DNA of 64,000 nucleotides from Doryteuthis pealeii (GCA_023376005.1 CM042141.1:97396566-97460565); one strand, 5' to 3'; positions 22,415 to 34,010 are shown, numbered from the stretch's first letter. The notes: generated by a model from the letters alone, not told the origin. Made by a program: numbers and translations.

Positions 22415-22439
22415 AAAGTGTTATATTCAAATGCCATAC

Positions 22440-23035
22440 GCCCTGTCGGCTGCAGCGTTAGAATGCACCAACTGCACCTCTCCAGAGGGGTAAGACTCCC
22501 TCAATAGGGCCACCTGTTGGCCGTGGGTGGCGACCCATGATGCTTAAGGATAGAGTCCAGGCGGATGAGCAGTTCATGACATGCAATACTCCACTTTGGC
22601 CCTATCTTGGGCTAGACGGTTGGAGAGGCCCCCTCCGATCAATCGGCTGGTCACGTCAAGCCCTAGCACCTATATGATTTTCCCAACTCTATTGCCCTTA
22701 TGGCAAGCCCCAGCCCCTTTTTATCATATGGGTGCTAGAAGGCGGTGACTACGGGTCTACATGTCCTGGGAATGACGTTAAACTGTATCTGATGGTGAGG
22801 TTCCAGTTTTGGAGGTTTGGGGAATGTGGAGCACCCCTTCATCACCATTGCTCCCTGGTCCACTCTGACCCAGAGGGGTAGTACCTGTTAGGGTCCCATC
22901 AATGGGTTAAATAGAAAAATGTATTTATAAAAAATTGTATTATCCATTAAGAATTGATTTATTTCAAAACTTTATCGGCATTAAATGACCCACTGAGGTT
23001 GATATGCCGTAAAACAAAACAAACAAACAAACAAA
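22440..23035 (-). mobile_element. Dispersed element (family X), long copy
   Basis: Reverse-orientation, essentially full copy (about 590 bp) of the element at 31069-31643, from CCCTGTCGGCTGCAGCG to the tail GGTTGATATGCCGTAAAAC plus (CAAA)n. No coding frame is conserved between copies, so it is probably a nonautonomous retroelement. Confidence 0.8.
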
Positions 23036-23040
23036 TCAAA

Positions 23041-23575
23041 TGCCAGACTCGTCGTTTAGCATTTGTATCATCAAGACAGGGTCTTTGAAATATCGCAAAA
23101 TAATAAGTAGCAGGTCCTGTGGATATACCATGGTATGATAATCTAATCATTACAACGTTTGATATGTTTATTTAAGAGTTATTGCGAAATAGTTCAATGT
23201 GTAAAAAGTATAATAATCTTGATTTAACTCTCACACTTTTTTTTTCTTTCCTTCTTTTCATCTTTTCCTAATGATTGATTGAAACAGATTCCGCGCGCTC
23301 AACCCTTTCTCTAACTTTTCCCTATTGTATTTCTTTTTTTTCTTTCTTTCTTTTTCTTTCTTATATCATTTCTGTGTAACATGTCCTTTTTCTTATTTTT
23401 CTTTATGATAAAAACAGAATGGTCGATTATTTAGCTGAGAGGAAAGCACTCATTTGGACGGTCTCATTTTAAACTAGAGCGTGTTGCAAGATGATAACGG
23501 TCATAAAATTTGGGAACACGAGCATTAATATATAAATTGTTTTTGGTGCTTCAATTCTAACAATTTTAGATGTAA

Positions 23576-23577
<2 letters not shown>
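23041..23577. other. No gene recognised
   Basis: T/C-rich stretch (23240-23400) and otherwise unremarkable AT-rich sequence, ending at the (AT)n that precedes the hairpin element. Confidence 0.4.
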
Positions 23578-23617
<40 letters not shown>

Positions 23618-23620
<3 letters not shown>

Positions 23621-23907
23621 GAAGAATGAATAAAGAAAGAAAGAACAGAATGGATAATAAAAGATGAATTTAATCAATATCACTTACACATGTGTTTCAG
23701 TCAGTTCATCTGTGTGAAAATATTCCGCACACAGAGAAGATTCGACCTTCATCAAATTAAAATTTCACTCTGCGAAGGTCGAATCTTCTCTGTGTGCGGA
23801 ATATTTTCACACAGATGAACTGACTGAAACACATGTGTAAGTGATATTGATTAAATTCATCTTTTATTATCCATTCTGTTCTTTCTTTTCTTTATTCATT
23901 CTTCCTC
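23618..23907. mobile_element. Near-perfect 290-bp hairpin element flanked by (AT)n
   Basis: Left arm 23618-23750 is the reverse complement of 23774-23907 with only one- or two-base differences by eye; the loop is 23 bp. Both sides are (AT)n (23578-23617 and 23908-23953). It contains GATGAAGGTCGAA, a worn match to the hammerhead-type motif of the 36.2-36.5 kb hairpin. A foldback or MITE-like element, or two inverted copies of one small retroelement. Confidence 0.85.
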
Positions 23908-23953
23908 ATATATATATATATATAATATAATATATATATATATATATATATAA

Positions 23954-24397
23954 ATTTTCATAGCAAAAATACTAAATTAAAGTTTTGAAATAAAATAACT
24001 GATACATTATAAAATTCATTAATTGATAAATCAATACTGAAAATTTCATTAAAATTATTTTACCTGATTTTTGGTATTTTTTTTTTTTTTTTTTGCAATC
24101 GCGAATGTTACATTAAAATTGTAAACAAGCACTTAAAACATTGAAAAGAGACAGAATGGCGGATCGCGTCGAAATTGACCAAAACAAATGCCTTTAAATG
24201 TATTAAAAATAAACTGCATATGTAATGATATTTTTCTTTTTTAATGATGGTCATTATGTTACTACTTATCATTTTAGACAAAAGTTTGACCTTAAATAAT
24301 AGATTTAATTAATTTTAATTCGTTTTTAAAATTTGTAGCAGACGATAAAAAGGGTATACCTAATATATTATATATAATATATATATATATATATATA
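23954..24397. other. No gene recognised
   Basis: AT-rich, with poly-T at 24077-24094 and an (AT)n tract at 24362-24397 that directly precedes a SINE. Confidence 0.4.
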
Positions 24398-24590
24398 GGC
24401 CGGTTTAGCTGAATTAGTAGAGCATCCGCCTATGGTTCGATAACGGCCTGCATCCATTCAGCACTGATGTAGGTGTGGTGCTCCACAGATGCAAAAAAAA
24501 TCTCCTTAGTCTAGCGCTAGTGAAAAGGGGATATACATCCTCGCTGTCCGGCTGATACCGACATTAGGCCACCCCGTCGACTTTATTTAT
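24398..24590 (+). mobile_element. tRNA-derived SINE, family I
   Basis: Starts GGCCGGTTTAGCTGAATTAG (box A-like) with GGTTCGATAACGG (box B-like), then the shared body GGTGTGGTGCTCCAC, and ends GGCCACCCCGTCGAC. It is internally shortened relative to 58682-58896. Other copies lie at 44939-45153 and 50474-50700 (minus). It resembles octopus tRNA-related SINEs. Confidence 0.85.
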
Positions 24591-24669
24591 TTTAGGAAGA
24601 CTCGCCTTACTGTGAAATTTTATTTAGAAAATTCTGTTACTGCTGTCATTAGGAGAGAGAAAGAGAGAG

Positions 24670-24732
<63 letters not shown>

Positions 24733-24987
24733 TGGAGGAGAGGAAGCGGGTGATCTAAGTTAGGATCGCGTAGACACAGAATCAGCGGCGCTTGGTGCCT
24801 GACAGGTTCTGGCCATATGATCATCAGACCAAGAGGTTATCACAAGTGGTTTATATACAGTTTTGTGGGTCATTCTGGCAAAGAGCGCTCTAGTTTATAC
24901 TACGTGGTTCCTCACACACACACACACACACACATGCACACGGGCATATGTATATACACACACACACACACACACACCAACACACAT

Positions 24988-25031
<44 letters not shown>

Positions 25032-25038
25032 ATATATA
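24591..25038. repeat. (GA)n, (CA)n and (AT)n microsatellites
   Basis: GA tract 24653-24727, CA tracts 24912-24980 and AT tract 24985-25038. The last two match the compound microsatellite at position 1. No gene is seen between them. Confidence 0.9.
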
Positions 25039-26059
25039 GCTATGCCTGCCATAGACACATATGAAGACTCTTTCAAATCCTACCCATTGAGCTCTAAGTA
25101 GATAATTGCGATTAGGAAAAGTGAGTTTTCAAATCAAATTAGTTTTTTTTTTTTTGGGGGGGGGGGGTTAATAGATACGACCGCAGAATTAAAAAAACAA
25201 AAACATTAAAAATAATTTTGCAAGATTTCTAAGAAAGGGAACGTTTGACCTAATTTAAGCTACGGGCTTGCTGCTTAGGAAACTTAACATGCAAACTCTC
25301 CTATTTCTCTCTTTACGCTCACTGAGAAACGGACATATATAACGAGGAAGTAATCAAGATATACATAGAGAAGAGGGAAAGGGACAGACAGAATAAAAAC
25401 CATCAACAGGGCTTAATATAATGATATAAATTCATATAAAAGGAATGATGTAAAAGTAAGCAAAAAAGTTTGTGAGCCTCAATTTGCGATGTTAAATGGC
25501 TCAACTCCGCAACCGAAATGCAAGAAAATGTAAAAATGGAACGTCACGTGGTGGGAGCTTTTCCATTCAAATATTTGATGATGTCAATATCCCAGAAATC
25601 GTTGGCTTTAGAAAAATCCAATAATTGTAGAAATATAAATAGAATGAATATAAATGTAAAAATAGAAAAGTCTAACAGATGTTAAATATCTACCACTAAT
25701 GAAGCTACCACATTGTGAGATCCTTTTAGAAATGAAATATCATTTACATATTCACTAATAAAACAAAGGTGACATTGTTGTCTGTCTGATTTGAAAGAGG
25801 ACTGACTTTTGAAAGTGTTAATGAATGGCTTATGATCGGTCAATAACATTACATTTCTGTCTTCTGCTTAAAATGTGATACAACTAAATAGGCAGCTAAT
25901 AGTTGTTACATAAGGAAATATAGATATCTCCCGATTCACTAACTCAGCAATTCAATTCGCGCACACACTGCAATAAAAAGATACACACACTCGCCAACAA
26001 AACAAAACATAAGTTGCTGACGCCAAATCGGAAGTGAACTCTACAGTAGCCAAAAAAAA
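25039..26059. repeat. Segment copy B, empty counterpart of 66-1024
   Basis: Near-identical to 66-1024. At its right end an A run (26052-26059) is followed by GAAGTGACCC instead of the TGTTGGG repeat. It therefore shows the locus without the array-bearing insertion. Confidence 0.9.
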
Positions 26060-27230
26060 GAAGTGACCCAATTAACACATTTTTACGCATAGGCTCCAAA
26101 TTGAACTTCCGTTTGGAAAACAAGAATTCCTAAACAATAAATAAAATAAATTTGTAAATAAAATTCGCGTTTTCATCAAATGAAAACGATTCCCGGGTGA
26201 AATGAAAATGATTTCAGTTGATCCGATTTTGGGTCGCGACATTCTATTTAAAGTCGGCTTTGAAAAGCCAACAAGTCAGAGAGATCGAGACGTCAGCGTC
26301 GAACGCATCAAAGGGGCCGACCTCGCAAACGAAACCTACATCACAGGCGGCCGATTTACATCCTCACCTACCTCTACCCAAATCTGACCTCACAGGCAGT
26401 CAACAAATAAACAATTCCACATCGTTCAGCGATACCAAAATTACGCCAACTATCATACACGATACAACCAGCTGTCGACTTCAGAATACCAAAACACAAA
26501 ATTCTGCCTACATCGCCACCCCACTACAACTGACTCGGCCATCCTGACATTTTACTGACTTTATTATTCACGTTACAACTATCACCAAAATCTCTTTTAA
26601 ATTCATTTTCAGCTTTCGTCACTTTTCATGTTCCTTTTTCCCATACAATTTTGAAACTTAAAATCTGTGTTTGTTCTTTTCCTCATCACCATACGCTTCA
26701 TACTAACCCTGTTTATCACATAGTTCTCGATCAAAAGTAGAATATATCTGTTGGGTTTGTGATCATTTAAAAAAAAAAAAAGAAACCGATAGGGATAGGT
26801 TGATTATCAATCCTTTGGTGGAGTGCCACACCTACTGCATAACTTGAACAATCTGTAACGAGTTGATAATTAGTTGATTCAGATTTAGAAAAGGCTAAAG
26901 TAGTTATGCTTGACAAACAACTCTTTAGATTTTCAAAAAATTCAATTTCTTCTTTTCTTAAAAGTTAAGGAGTTTGATTTTTTTTTATCCAAACGCATTA
27001 TTTCGGAAAAGTGGTAAACTAATATTCAAATGGGTCAAAGGTTAAGAATCACTGATTTAATCCATACTTGGATGGGACGAGAGGGTTCATAATTTTTCCA
27101 AGAGTATTAGACCGAAAGTGAACGAATAGCATAACCCACTTACTACGATGCTGTACGTCAGCCACTAAGCAACGAGGAATCTACTCTATTTGAAGAACTA
27201 GAACACAACTATTAAAGGTGATTTCATGCG
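26060..27230. other. No gene recognised
   Basis: Two overlapping plus-strand frames (61 and 109 codons, 26202-26547) match nothing I know and look incidental. Around 27060-27180 there is a worn copy of the SINE head seen at 18775-18912. Confidence 0.35.
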
Positions 27231-27234
27231 TTTT

Positions 27235-27545
27235 AAATAAGATGAAGGCATCTTCACACTCGATGGAAAACCTTTAAAATCGGTGGAACGGTTCATGTAC
27301 CTAGGCAGTAATATCTTATCCACAGAAAGAGATGTTAATGCACACATAGGAAAGGCATTGGCTGCTATAGACATATAGAAATTTGATCTCTATTAGGTTA
27401 AAGCGACAATTCTTCCAAGCCGAACTTGTATCAGTACTGCTGTACGGCTGCACCACTAGGAACCTACCGAAGCGCCTAGAGAATTAGCTAGATGGGAGCT
27501 GCACAAGAATGCTGCGTGCAGTCTCAAACAAACCACTGTCTGAAT
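27235..27545 (+). pseudogene. Non-LTR reverse transcriptase C-terminal fragment
   Basis: Translated pieces give VERFMYLGSNILSTERDVNA, then SVLLYGCTT and LDGSCTRMLRAVSN. These match the post-catalytic (thumb) region of LINE reverse transcriptases (FxYLGS ... LLYGCTTW ... LDGxxTRMLRA). Several stops and frameshifts are present, and the catalytic palm is missing. Confidence 0.7.
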
Positions 27546-27633
27546 ATTGTCTGAATTTTGGAACAAGTTTTCTGTAAAAATGTGCCATTCCGAAGAATTG
27601 ATGCAATGATTTAGAATCATTTGGTTGTGGAAA

Positions 27634-29230
27634 TTATTTCAATTCTTTAAATTTTTTTACACTGGGTTTAAGACCATTTGAAGAGATATGAAATCCCCAA
27701 AATTCGAGTTCACTGACAGCAATTATACATTTAGGAGAAATTTTCTGTAATACTTCCTCGAGATGTTTGGAATGACTTTCCTCGTCATCCGAGAAAATAA
27801 CGATGTCGTCTGTATATATTAACGTACATTTGACGCCGCGAAAAATATTGTCCATCATCCCCTGGAAAGTACTAGATACTGTGGCGAGAGAAACCACGAA
27901 CGTAGTAGTTCGAAGCGTGCACGACTGTGTTTGGCATGCAGAATGAAGATCAGAGGCGAGTGGGGAGATTGAACTCGCATTCTCCTGATCGTGAGTCGTG
28001 GCCCGACGCATGGGAATGACTAAATTATCCAGAGTGGCCAGGATGTGAAGGATTGACGCGTGCTGATTAGTGTCGCACGTGCTGGTCAGAGGAAGGAGCC
28101 CGGATGAACACTGTAATTGTGTATTTATTTGACCAGCTCTGAGAAACCAGGAAGGAAGCTTGTATGAGCATTTTGGCTGTGGTGAAGAGTGGACGAGAGA
28201 CAAGACCTTTTGATAGTATTGGTGAGAAGAGTGCAGCATTGCTGGGAGAGTAAAATCGTCGGACTTAACTGTGCGCCCCAGGGAACATTCTTATTACAGA
28301 TACATTTCGCAAACCAAAAGGCATGTAATTGTACTCCTATAGACCAAAGGCAGTTGTCATGGCTGTTTTACACACCACATCGGGGTGTAACGATATTTGA
28401 TAAGCCGATGATAAATCAATTTTCGAAAATATTTTTTATATGTAATTTCGATGATAATGGATTAATGTTTGGGATTTGATAGCGATCAGATTTTGTGATG
28501 GAATTCAACAATCTGTAGTCACCTACAGGTCAATACGTTCCGTCTGCTTTCGGCACCAAATGTAAGGCTGAGCTCCATTCAGATTTAGAAGGGGAAATTA
28601 TTACCGCCTTCTGCAGTTTTCTAAATTCTTCCATAGCTATTTCTTATTTCTGAGCCAATAGCTATTTCGCTTTGGAAAATGAAGGAAATTGCTACCTCTC
28701 TCTATCCTGTGAAATTCCTTTTGTTACATTCGGGTTACGATGTGGGGAGATTAGGTTTTGCTATTTCTTTACAATGCCTTGTATAGGCAGATGTGAATGA
28801 ATTTCTGGATATACCGCAATGTTTGTGATTAACGGTGATGGATGTGTTGGTAGTTTCATCGATCAATTTACTGTTTGTGCAATCAATAACAATTTGAAAT
28901 GATTTAGAAAATCATAACCCGGGGGGGGCTTGGTCGTCTCTGCAATCAGAAACGTCCATGTAAAGTCTCTTCTAAGGTTATTCAATGACAAGGTAAGCTC
29001 CGCTTGACCTGAGAACTCAATCTCCTGTCCGTTGGTTGATATTATTGAGATGTTAGTTAGGTGTATGACTATACCGTTCATATATCTTTTTGGTATCACC
29101 GATACAGCATCTTTCGTATCTACGTCAGTTTACTGGCTCCAATTCTTGCGGCTACTTCAAACAGCGGCGGTAAAGTGGCAGCCATCACTTCCCGCCTTTT
29201 CAGTTTTCCTGAATTTTATCACGTATCGGT
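27634..29230 (-). pseudogene. Decayed Ty3/gypsy pol (protease and RT), split by solo LTR
   Basis: On minus from 29150: a retropepsin-like stretch (VSVIPKR, then FTWTFLIAE and PPGYDFLNHFKLL, matching the ILGxDFLxxxxLL block). Then the RT: SALHLVPKADGTY and GDYRLLNS, then YNYMPFGLRN, and after a 419-bp interruption STFQGMMDNIF and YTDDIVIF (the YxDD catalytic box). In-frame stops (for example TGA before PVGDYRLLNS) and frameshifts make it non-functional. RNase H and integrase are not seen. The order protease-RT on minus fits a gypsy pol fragment. Confidence 0.85.
27880..28298. mobile_element. Solo LTR with 5-bp target duplication
   Basis: A 419-bp sequence starting TGTGGCGAG and ending TTATTACA, flanked by GATAC at 27875-27879 and 28299-28303. 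It interrupts the gypsy RT between MPFGLRN and STFQG, proving a later insertion. TG...CA ends and a 5-bp duplication are classical for LTR retrotransposons. A diverged relative lies at 37124-37590 (shared ATTGAACTCG, GAGGATTGACG-GTGCTGAT and AGCATTTTGGCTGT blocks). Confidence 0.85.
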
Positions 29231-29483
29231 GAATTAGGGCGAGAGTTAGGTTGTATTTGCACTTTTCGTTTATCTTGCCATTTACACTAGGAGTTGCAAA
29301 ATTTTTCACGTTCTGCAAAATATATGTGGAATCGGCAGATTTTAAGTTTTGATTTTTGCTGAAGGGGGAGAGACCGGTTGGATAGTTTTTCATTGCCATG
29401 TTTTTTTATGCTGTGTTTTTCTTTCTCACATCGGGTTGTCGCCAATTTATGGTTGTTATCTTAGAGGGAGTATGTATATATTA

Positions 29484-29527
<44 letters not shown>

Positions 29528-29651
29528 GGTTATATAATCAATATTTTGATGCGTAAACTTCCGATTTCCTACTTATACGTATCACTATATATGTATTTTG
29601 TGCATTAAACTAAACAGGAAAAAGGCCTTTAAAAAACAATCATTTTGATAC
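29231..29651. repeat. (AT)n tract and unassigned sequence
   Basis: An (AT)n tract at about 29485-29522. The upstream 29231-29480 may be more gypsy pol or gag, but no motif is convincing. Confidence 0.5.
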
Positions 29652-30215
29652 TCACAAAAAAGGATTAAAAAATAAAACAAATTAATAAAGGAATAAATAT
29701 AATAATAAAGCAAATAAAATAAAAATAAAATAAAAATAAAATAAAAATATAAACAAGAAGAATAAAAACAAACAAATTCAAAGCAAGAATATATAAAGAA
29801 GTTATTTTTCTGACCTCCAGCCAGCCTGGATTAACACAAGGTCTTTTTAATGTGGGGAGCCACGCACAAACTGAAGCTCATGCGATGGACACTGCACAAA
29901 AAATACGTGGTATCGTCTGCATTCCCCTTTTTTGGTCGCTTCAGGCACCGGGCAGTAAAACACCTGCAAAATATATAGAATAATACATTTCATTAATCTA
30001 GATCTATACATATATTAAGGGCAGCTGGTATGTATGTATGTATGTATGTATGTCCGCAAGTTATGCAAAACGTTGGTAGGATTGAAAAATGATGAACGAG
30101 CTCACAAACGGACAATGAATGATGGAGTGTCAGTCGCCGGGCAAGACGTTGCGATCAATATGTATTAATGTATGTCCGCAGCAAACTACGAAAATAAAAC
30201 AATTAACGACAATAT
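29652..30215. repeat. Left arm of large inverted repeat
   Basis: About 564 bp that reappears reverse-complemented at 34084-34649 with few differences, including A-rich (AAATAAAAT)n runs, the block GATTAACACAAGGTC, a (GTAT)n tract and ACAATGAATGATGGAG. Loop ~3.87 kb. Part of the arm belongs to family Y. Two inverted insertions of one element, or an inverted duplication. Confidence 0.85.
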
Positions 30216-30580
30216 GAATATATATGCACATTCACTATCACCAGATCTTGCTTTTTGAGCAAGAATAATGAAGATTCGATTTATATTTGTGAAAAAAATA
30301 AAATTGAAATAGTAGCAGCACAGACTTTTTTTTTTTTTTTTGCATTTAATATTTGAAATATTAGATATTAATTTTTCTTTTCAGAGTGTCTGTACACTTT
30401 TTTTTGAGGTCCTATCGGGCCGGATCAACGCTAGGTCTTTTTTTACATAGGGGTTTTAATGGGGCTTCCAGTGAAGATCTAACTCTTAGATCAGTAATAA
30501 TAAATCTGCGATACTAACTTTTCCCCCCATCACTCTACCCAGGTGACGACTGGTAGTCGCTTCTAGTATAAACTTACATG
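30216..30580 (-). mobile_element. Dispersed repeat (family Y), 5' part
   Basis: Minus-strand copy of the 19040-19360 sequence: CCAGATCTTGCTTTTTGAGC, CAGAGTGTCTG and GTAGTCGCTTCTAGT. It continues from the left arm, so a longer family Y copy spans about 30000-30580. Confidence 0.75.
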
Positions 30581-30665
30581 AGAGAATTTGTTAACTTTTT
30601 AAATCCAGAACAACGCCGAGTGGTTCTGCTAGTACTAAACAGAATAAATCATATTTTTGTCAGTG

Positions 30666-30927
30666 TTCATATTTACCAACCCCTCCGCACGAGCAGGATG
30701 TGACACAATACCAATTTTTAAGGCAGAGTTTAACAGGTTTGAATTCAGACTTTTCCTTCTAGACTGGTTGCCAAACCAAGGTTAAAGAGACTAGTCTTTC
30801 CTGCTATTTACCCATAGCTGGAGGGAGAGCAGAGGGATGCATACTTTTCCCAATGGTATTAGTGCTACGTGAAATGTAAGCCTTATATAGGATGTGAGTC
30901 CATTTCCTACATTACACCACACACCTC
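30666..30927 (-). mobile_element. SINE family II, complete copy with ~15-bp target duplication
   Basis: A 262-bp insertion flanked by catatttttgtcagtg (30650-30665) and catattttgtcagtg (30928-30942). On minus it begins GAGGTGTGTGGTGTAATG (box A-like), has GCACTAATACC-TTGGGAAAAG, ATGGGTAAATAG and CACATCCTGCTCGTG, and ends GGTTGGTAAATATGAA. It defines the boundaries of a family whose partial copies are scattered at 39.8, 40.4, 40.9, 47.2, 47.9, 58.2 and 60.9-61.9 kb. Confidence 0.85.
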
Positions 30928-31068
30928 CATATTTTGTCAGTGTATGAGTATAATGTAAATAAATTAGGGTCAAAAGTGTTATAACCATTTCGCTTTTTAA
31001 ATCCCGGACAACACCGAGTGGTTCTTCGAGTAATAAATAGAATAAATCATATTATTGTCAGTGTATGA

Positions 31069-31643
31069 TTGGTTTGGTTTGTCTTGTTTTACGGCATATC
31101 AATCTTAGTGGGTCATTTAAAACAAAATTTTGAAATAAATTCATTCTTTATGGATACTCATTTTTTTATAAACACAGATTTTCTATTTTACCCATAGATG
31201 GGGCCCTAACTCTCCGAGTAAGAGTGGACCTAGGAGCAATGGTGATGAAGGGGTATCCCACATTCCCCAGACCTCCAGAACTGGAACCTCTCCATCAGTT
31301 TAACGTCATTCCCAGGACACGAAGACCCTCAGCCACCGTCTTCTAGCACCCATATGATAAAAAGGGTTGGGACTTCCCATAAGGGCAATAGGGTTGGGGC
31401 AATCACATAGGTGCTAGGGCTTGACGTGACCAGCCGATTGGTCGGAGGGGGCCTCTCCGACCGCCCGTTTAGCCCAAGTAAGGGCCAAAATGGTGTGTTG
31501 CATGTCATGGACTGCTTAGCCACCTGGGTTCCATCCTTTATCATCACGGGTCGTCACACACGGCCAACAGGTTGCCCCGTAGGGGGAGTCTTACTCCTAT
31601 GCAGAGGTGCAGTCGGTGTATTCTAAAGCCGCAGCCGACAGGG
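31069..31643 (+). mobile_element. Dispersed element (family X), full copy
   Basis: Starts TTGGTTTGGTTTG with the tail module, ends GCAGCCGACAGGG. It is flanked by a short ATGA duplication (31065-31068 and 31644-31647) and interrupts a 122-bp tandem unit. Contains CCATATGATAAAAAGGG and GACGTGACCAGCCGATTGG blocks shared with the other copies. Confidence 0.8.
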
Positions 31644-31800
31644 ATGAGTATAATGTGAATCAGTTGGGGTCAGAGATGTTCTAACCATTTAGCTTTTTAA
31701 ATCCCGGACAACGCCGAGTGGTTCTGCTAGTACTAAATAGAATAAATCTTATTTTGTCAGTGTATTAGTATGATGTGAATCAGTTGGGGTCAGAGGTGTT

Positions 31801-32257
31801 CTAACCATTTGGCTGTGCTCTTCTAGATATAGAAACCGAGATGGAATGATTTAGCACCGTTACTCTTTGGGTGACTTGTTCGAAACAACACTGATGTGTT
31901 TGTATATAAATCAGAATCAAGAATAGCCAATGAATTCTGGTCAGGCTATTTCTCGGAGATAAATGACGGAATACAGAATTACACTGTGTTCGTCTATCTC
32001 AGACTTCCGGCGTACAATTAGCTTCGTGATTAACATAAGTCAGAGCGTGGTGTGCAGTCATTGGTTAGTCATGGTAATATACACAGGAAATATCTCAGCT
32101 GTCATTAAAATCTTTGCATGATGATCCCCAGAAACAGACCCGAAACACTTAAAACACTGCATCATATCGCCCCCTCGGCAGGTTTTCTTTTTTCTTTTTT
32201 CTTTCCAGGAATAAATCAGATAAAATTCCTTTCTTTGGACACCTATGCGGCTTCCTA

Positions 32258-32320
<63 letters not shown>
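31801..32320. repeat. Unassigned sequence and (TTA)n tail
   Basis: 31801-32260 has no recognised feature. 32261-32320 is a pure (TTA)n tract which, on minus, is the (AAT)n tail of the LINE copy that follows. Confidence 0.7.
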
Positions 32321-32323
<3 letters not shown>

Positions 32324-32823
32324 CTCCTTTTGAGTTTTCACATCAGCATTAACTGATGGTCTTTCACTGGTGTCTGAGTGACAGCAAGTCTCCTCAGGTC
32401 TCCAGGACTCTTCTGAGTATTCTGGCAGATTGCAGCAGTGCAGTGTTCTGAATAGTTTCAATTCTTCCTTTGATTTCCAGACTTTCCAAACCCTTTTCTA
32501 ATCCTTTTGGGACTGTTCCAAGTGCACCAACTACAATTGGTATAACTTTGACTTTCATATTCCATAACTTTTTTTTAGTTCTCTGGCAAGGTCCAAGTAT
32601 TTGTCCCTTTTTTCATTTTCCTTAAGCTTCACCCTGTGATCTGCTGGAACTGCAAAATCCACCAGTTGACAAGTTCTTTATTTTTTTTTATCAACACTAG
32701 GTCTGGTCTTTTGCTGGGATAAGGTGATCCGTTTTTATTTCAAAGTCTCAGAGAATTTTATGTATTTCGTTCTCAAGAACAGATTCTGGTTCATGCATAT
32801 ACCATTTTGTTGTATCGTCAAAA

Positions 32824-32828
<5 letters not shown>
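32321..32828 (-). pseudogene. LINE 3' end, restriction-like endonuclease type, copy A
   Basis: Minus-strand 5'-truncated copy of the same LINE as 32871-34010. It covers the region after the (R)PD motif to the C-terminus (ILRRVLETRGDLLSLRLQ-like, then the 3' UTR AAAACTCA). It abuts the (TTA)n tail of copy B head-to-tail. Frameshifted. Confidence 0.8.
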
Positions 32829-32869
<41 letters not shown>

Positions 32870-32870
32870 T

Positions 32871-34007
32871 GAGTTTTCACATCAGTGTTAGCTGATGGTC
32901 TTTCACTGGAGTCTGAGTGACAGCAAGTCTCCTCAGGTCTCCAGGACTCTTCTGAGTATTCTGGCAGATTGCAGCAGTGCAGTGTTCTGAATGGTTTCAA
33001 TCCTTCCTCTGATATCCAAACTTTCCAAACCCTTTTCTAATGCTTTTGGGACTGTTCCAAGTGCACCAACTACAATTGGTATAACTTTCACTTTCATATT
33101 CCATAATTTTTCAGTTCTCTGGCAAGGTCCAGATATTTGTCAATTTTTTCATTTTCCTTTAACTTCACCCTGTGATCCGCTGGCACTGCAAAATCCACCA
33201 GTTGACAAGTTCTTTCTTTTTTGTTAATCAACACTAGGTCTGGTCTTCTTGCTGGGATAAGGTGATCCGTTTTAATTTCAAAGTCCCAGAGAATTTTGTG
33301 CGTTTCGTTCTCAAGAACAGATTCTGGTTTATGCATATACCATTTTGTTGTGTGGTCAAAATTTAATTTCTTGCATAATTCCCAGTGGATCACCTTCCCA
33401 ACCCAGTCGTGTCTAGTTTTGTATTCTCGTTGTGCTAGTTTGCTATATTCGCAGAGTATATGGTTAACAGTCTCATCTCTATTACCGCAAAGTCTACATT
33501 TACTATTTTGTTGGGTCTTATCAATTTTCGCTTTGATGTAGTTTGTCCTTATGGCATTATTTTGTGCAGCAATTATAAGTGATTCTGTTTCTCTTTTGAG
33601 GTTTCCCTTTCTTAACCATGTCCAGTCTTTTGATGTGCAACCTCATCTATTTGTCGTTTGAAGCGTCCATATAATTGTTTTTCTTCCCATTTTTGTTTTC
33701 TAGTCTTTGTCGTTCTTCTGTTTGTCCATCTGCCGTTTCTACTATTGTTGGTCTCCATAAGTAATTTGTCTTTGCTCTTCCTTGTGTAATCTTCAAGTTG
33801 TTGGATTGTGGTTTCTACGCATTCCTCTATGTTGGCAAGACCTCTTCCCCTTCCTTTCTTGACACATACAATCTATCTCTATCATCTCTAGGGTGGAGAG
33901 CCTTGTGCATGGTCATTAATTTTCTCGTCCTTTGGTCTATCTGTCTGAGTTCTTCTTTTGTCCATTTTAAGAATGGTCCTGAGTATCTTATAATGGGGAC
34001 AGCCCAG

Positions 34008-34010
<3 letters not shown>
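32871..34010 (-). pseudogene. LINE RT thumb plus restriction-like endonuclease, copy B
   Basis: On minus from 34010: IRYSGPFLKWTKEELRQIDQ, RKLMTMHKALHPRDDRDRLY and VSRKE (RT thumb of a LINE). Then a damaged CCHC region and RPDLVLINKKERTCQLVD at about 33200. The motif RPD-x14-D is the restriction-like endonuclease (REL) signature found in R2/R4/Dong-type LINEs; these cut target DNA with a C-terminal PD-(D/E)xK nuclease rather than an APE nuclease. Several frameshifts. The 3' tail is (AAT)n on the coding strand (32832-32870 on plus). Confidence 0.85.

Larger units (their letters stand above)
30590..31800. repeat. ~122-bp tandem repeat carrying two nested insertions
   Basis: The block AAATCCCGGACAAC-CCGAGTGGTTCT, then GTCAGTGTAT and GAATCAGTTGGGGTC, occurs from about 30600, 30996 and 31698. 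Removing the SINE (30666-30927) and the family X copy (31069-31643) brings the three units to ~122-bp spacing. Confidence 0.75.

Noticed and set aside
27634..28239. 201-codon minus ORF as one protein
   Set aside because: Its first two-thirds are solo-LTR sequence read through into a gypsy RT fragment; the frame is accidental.
32058..32324. Poly-Asn protein
   Set aside because: It is the (AAT)n tail of a LINE read as codons.
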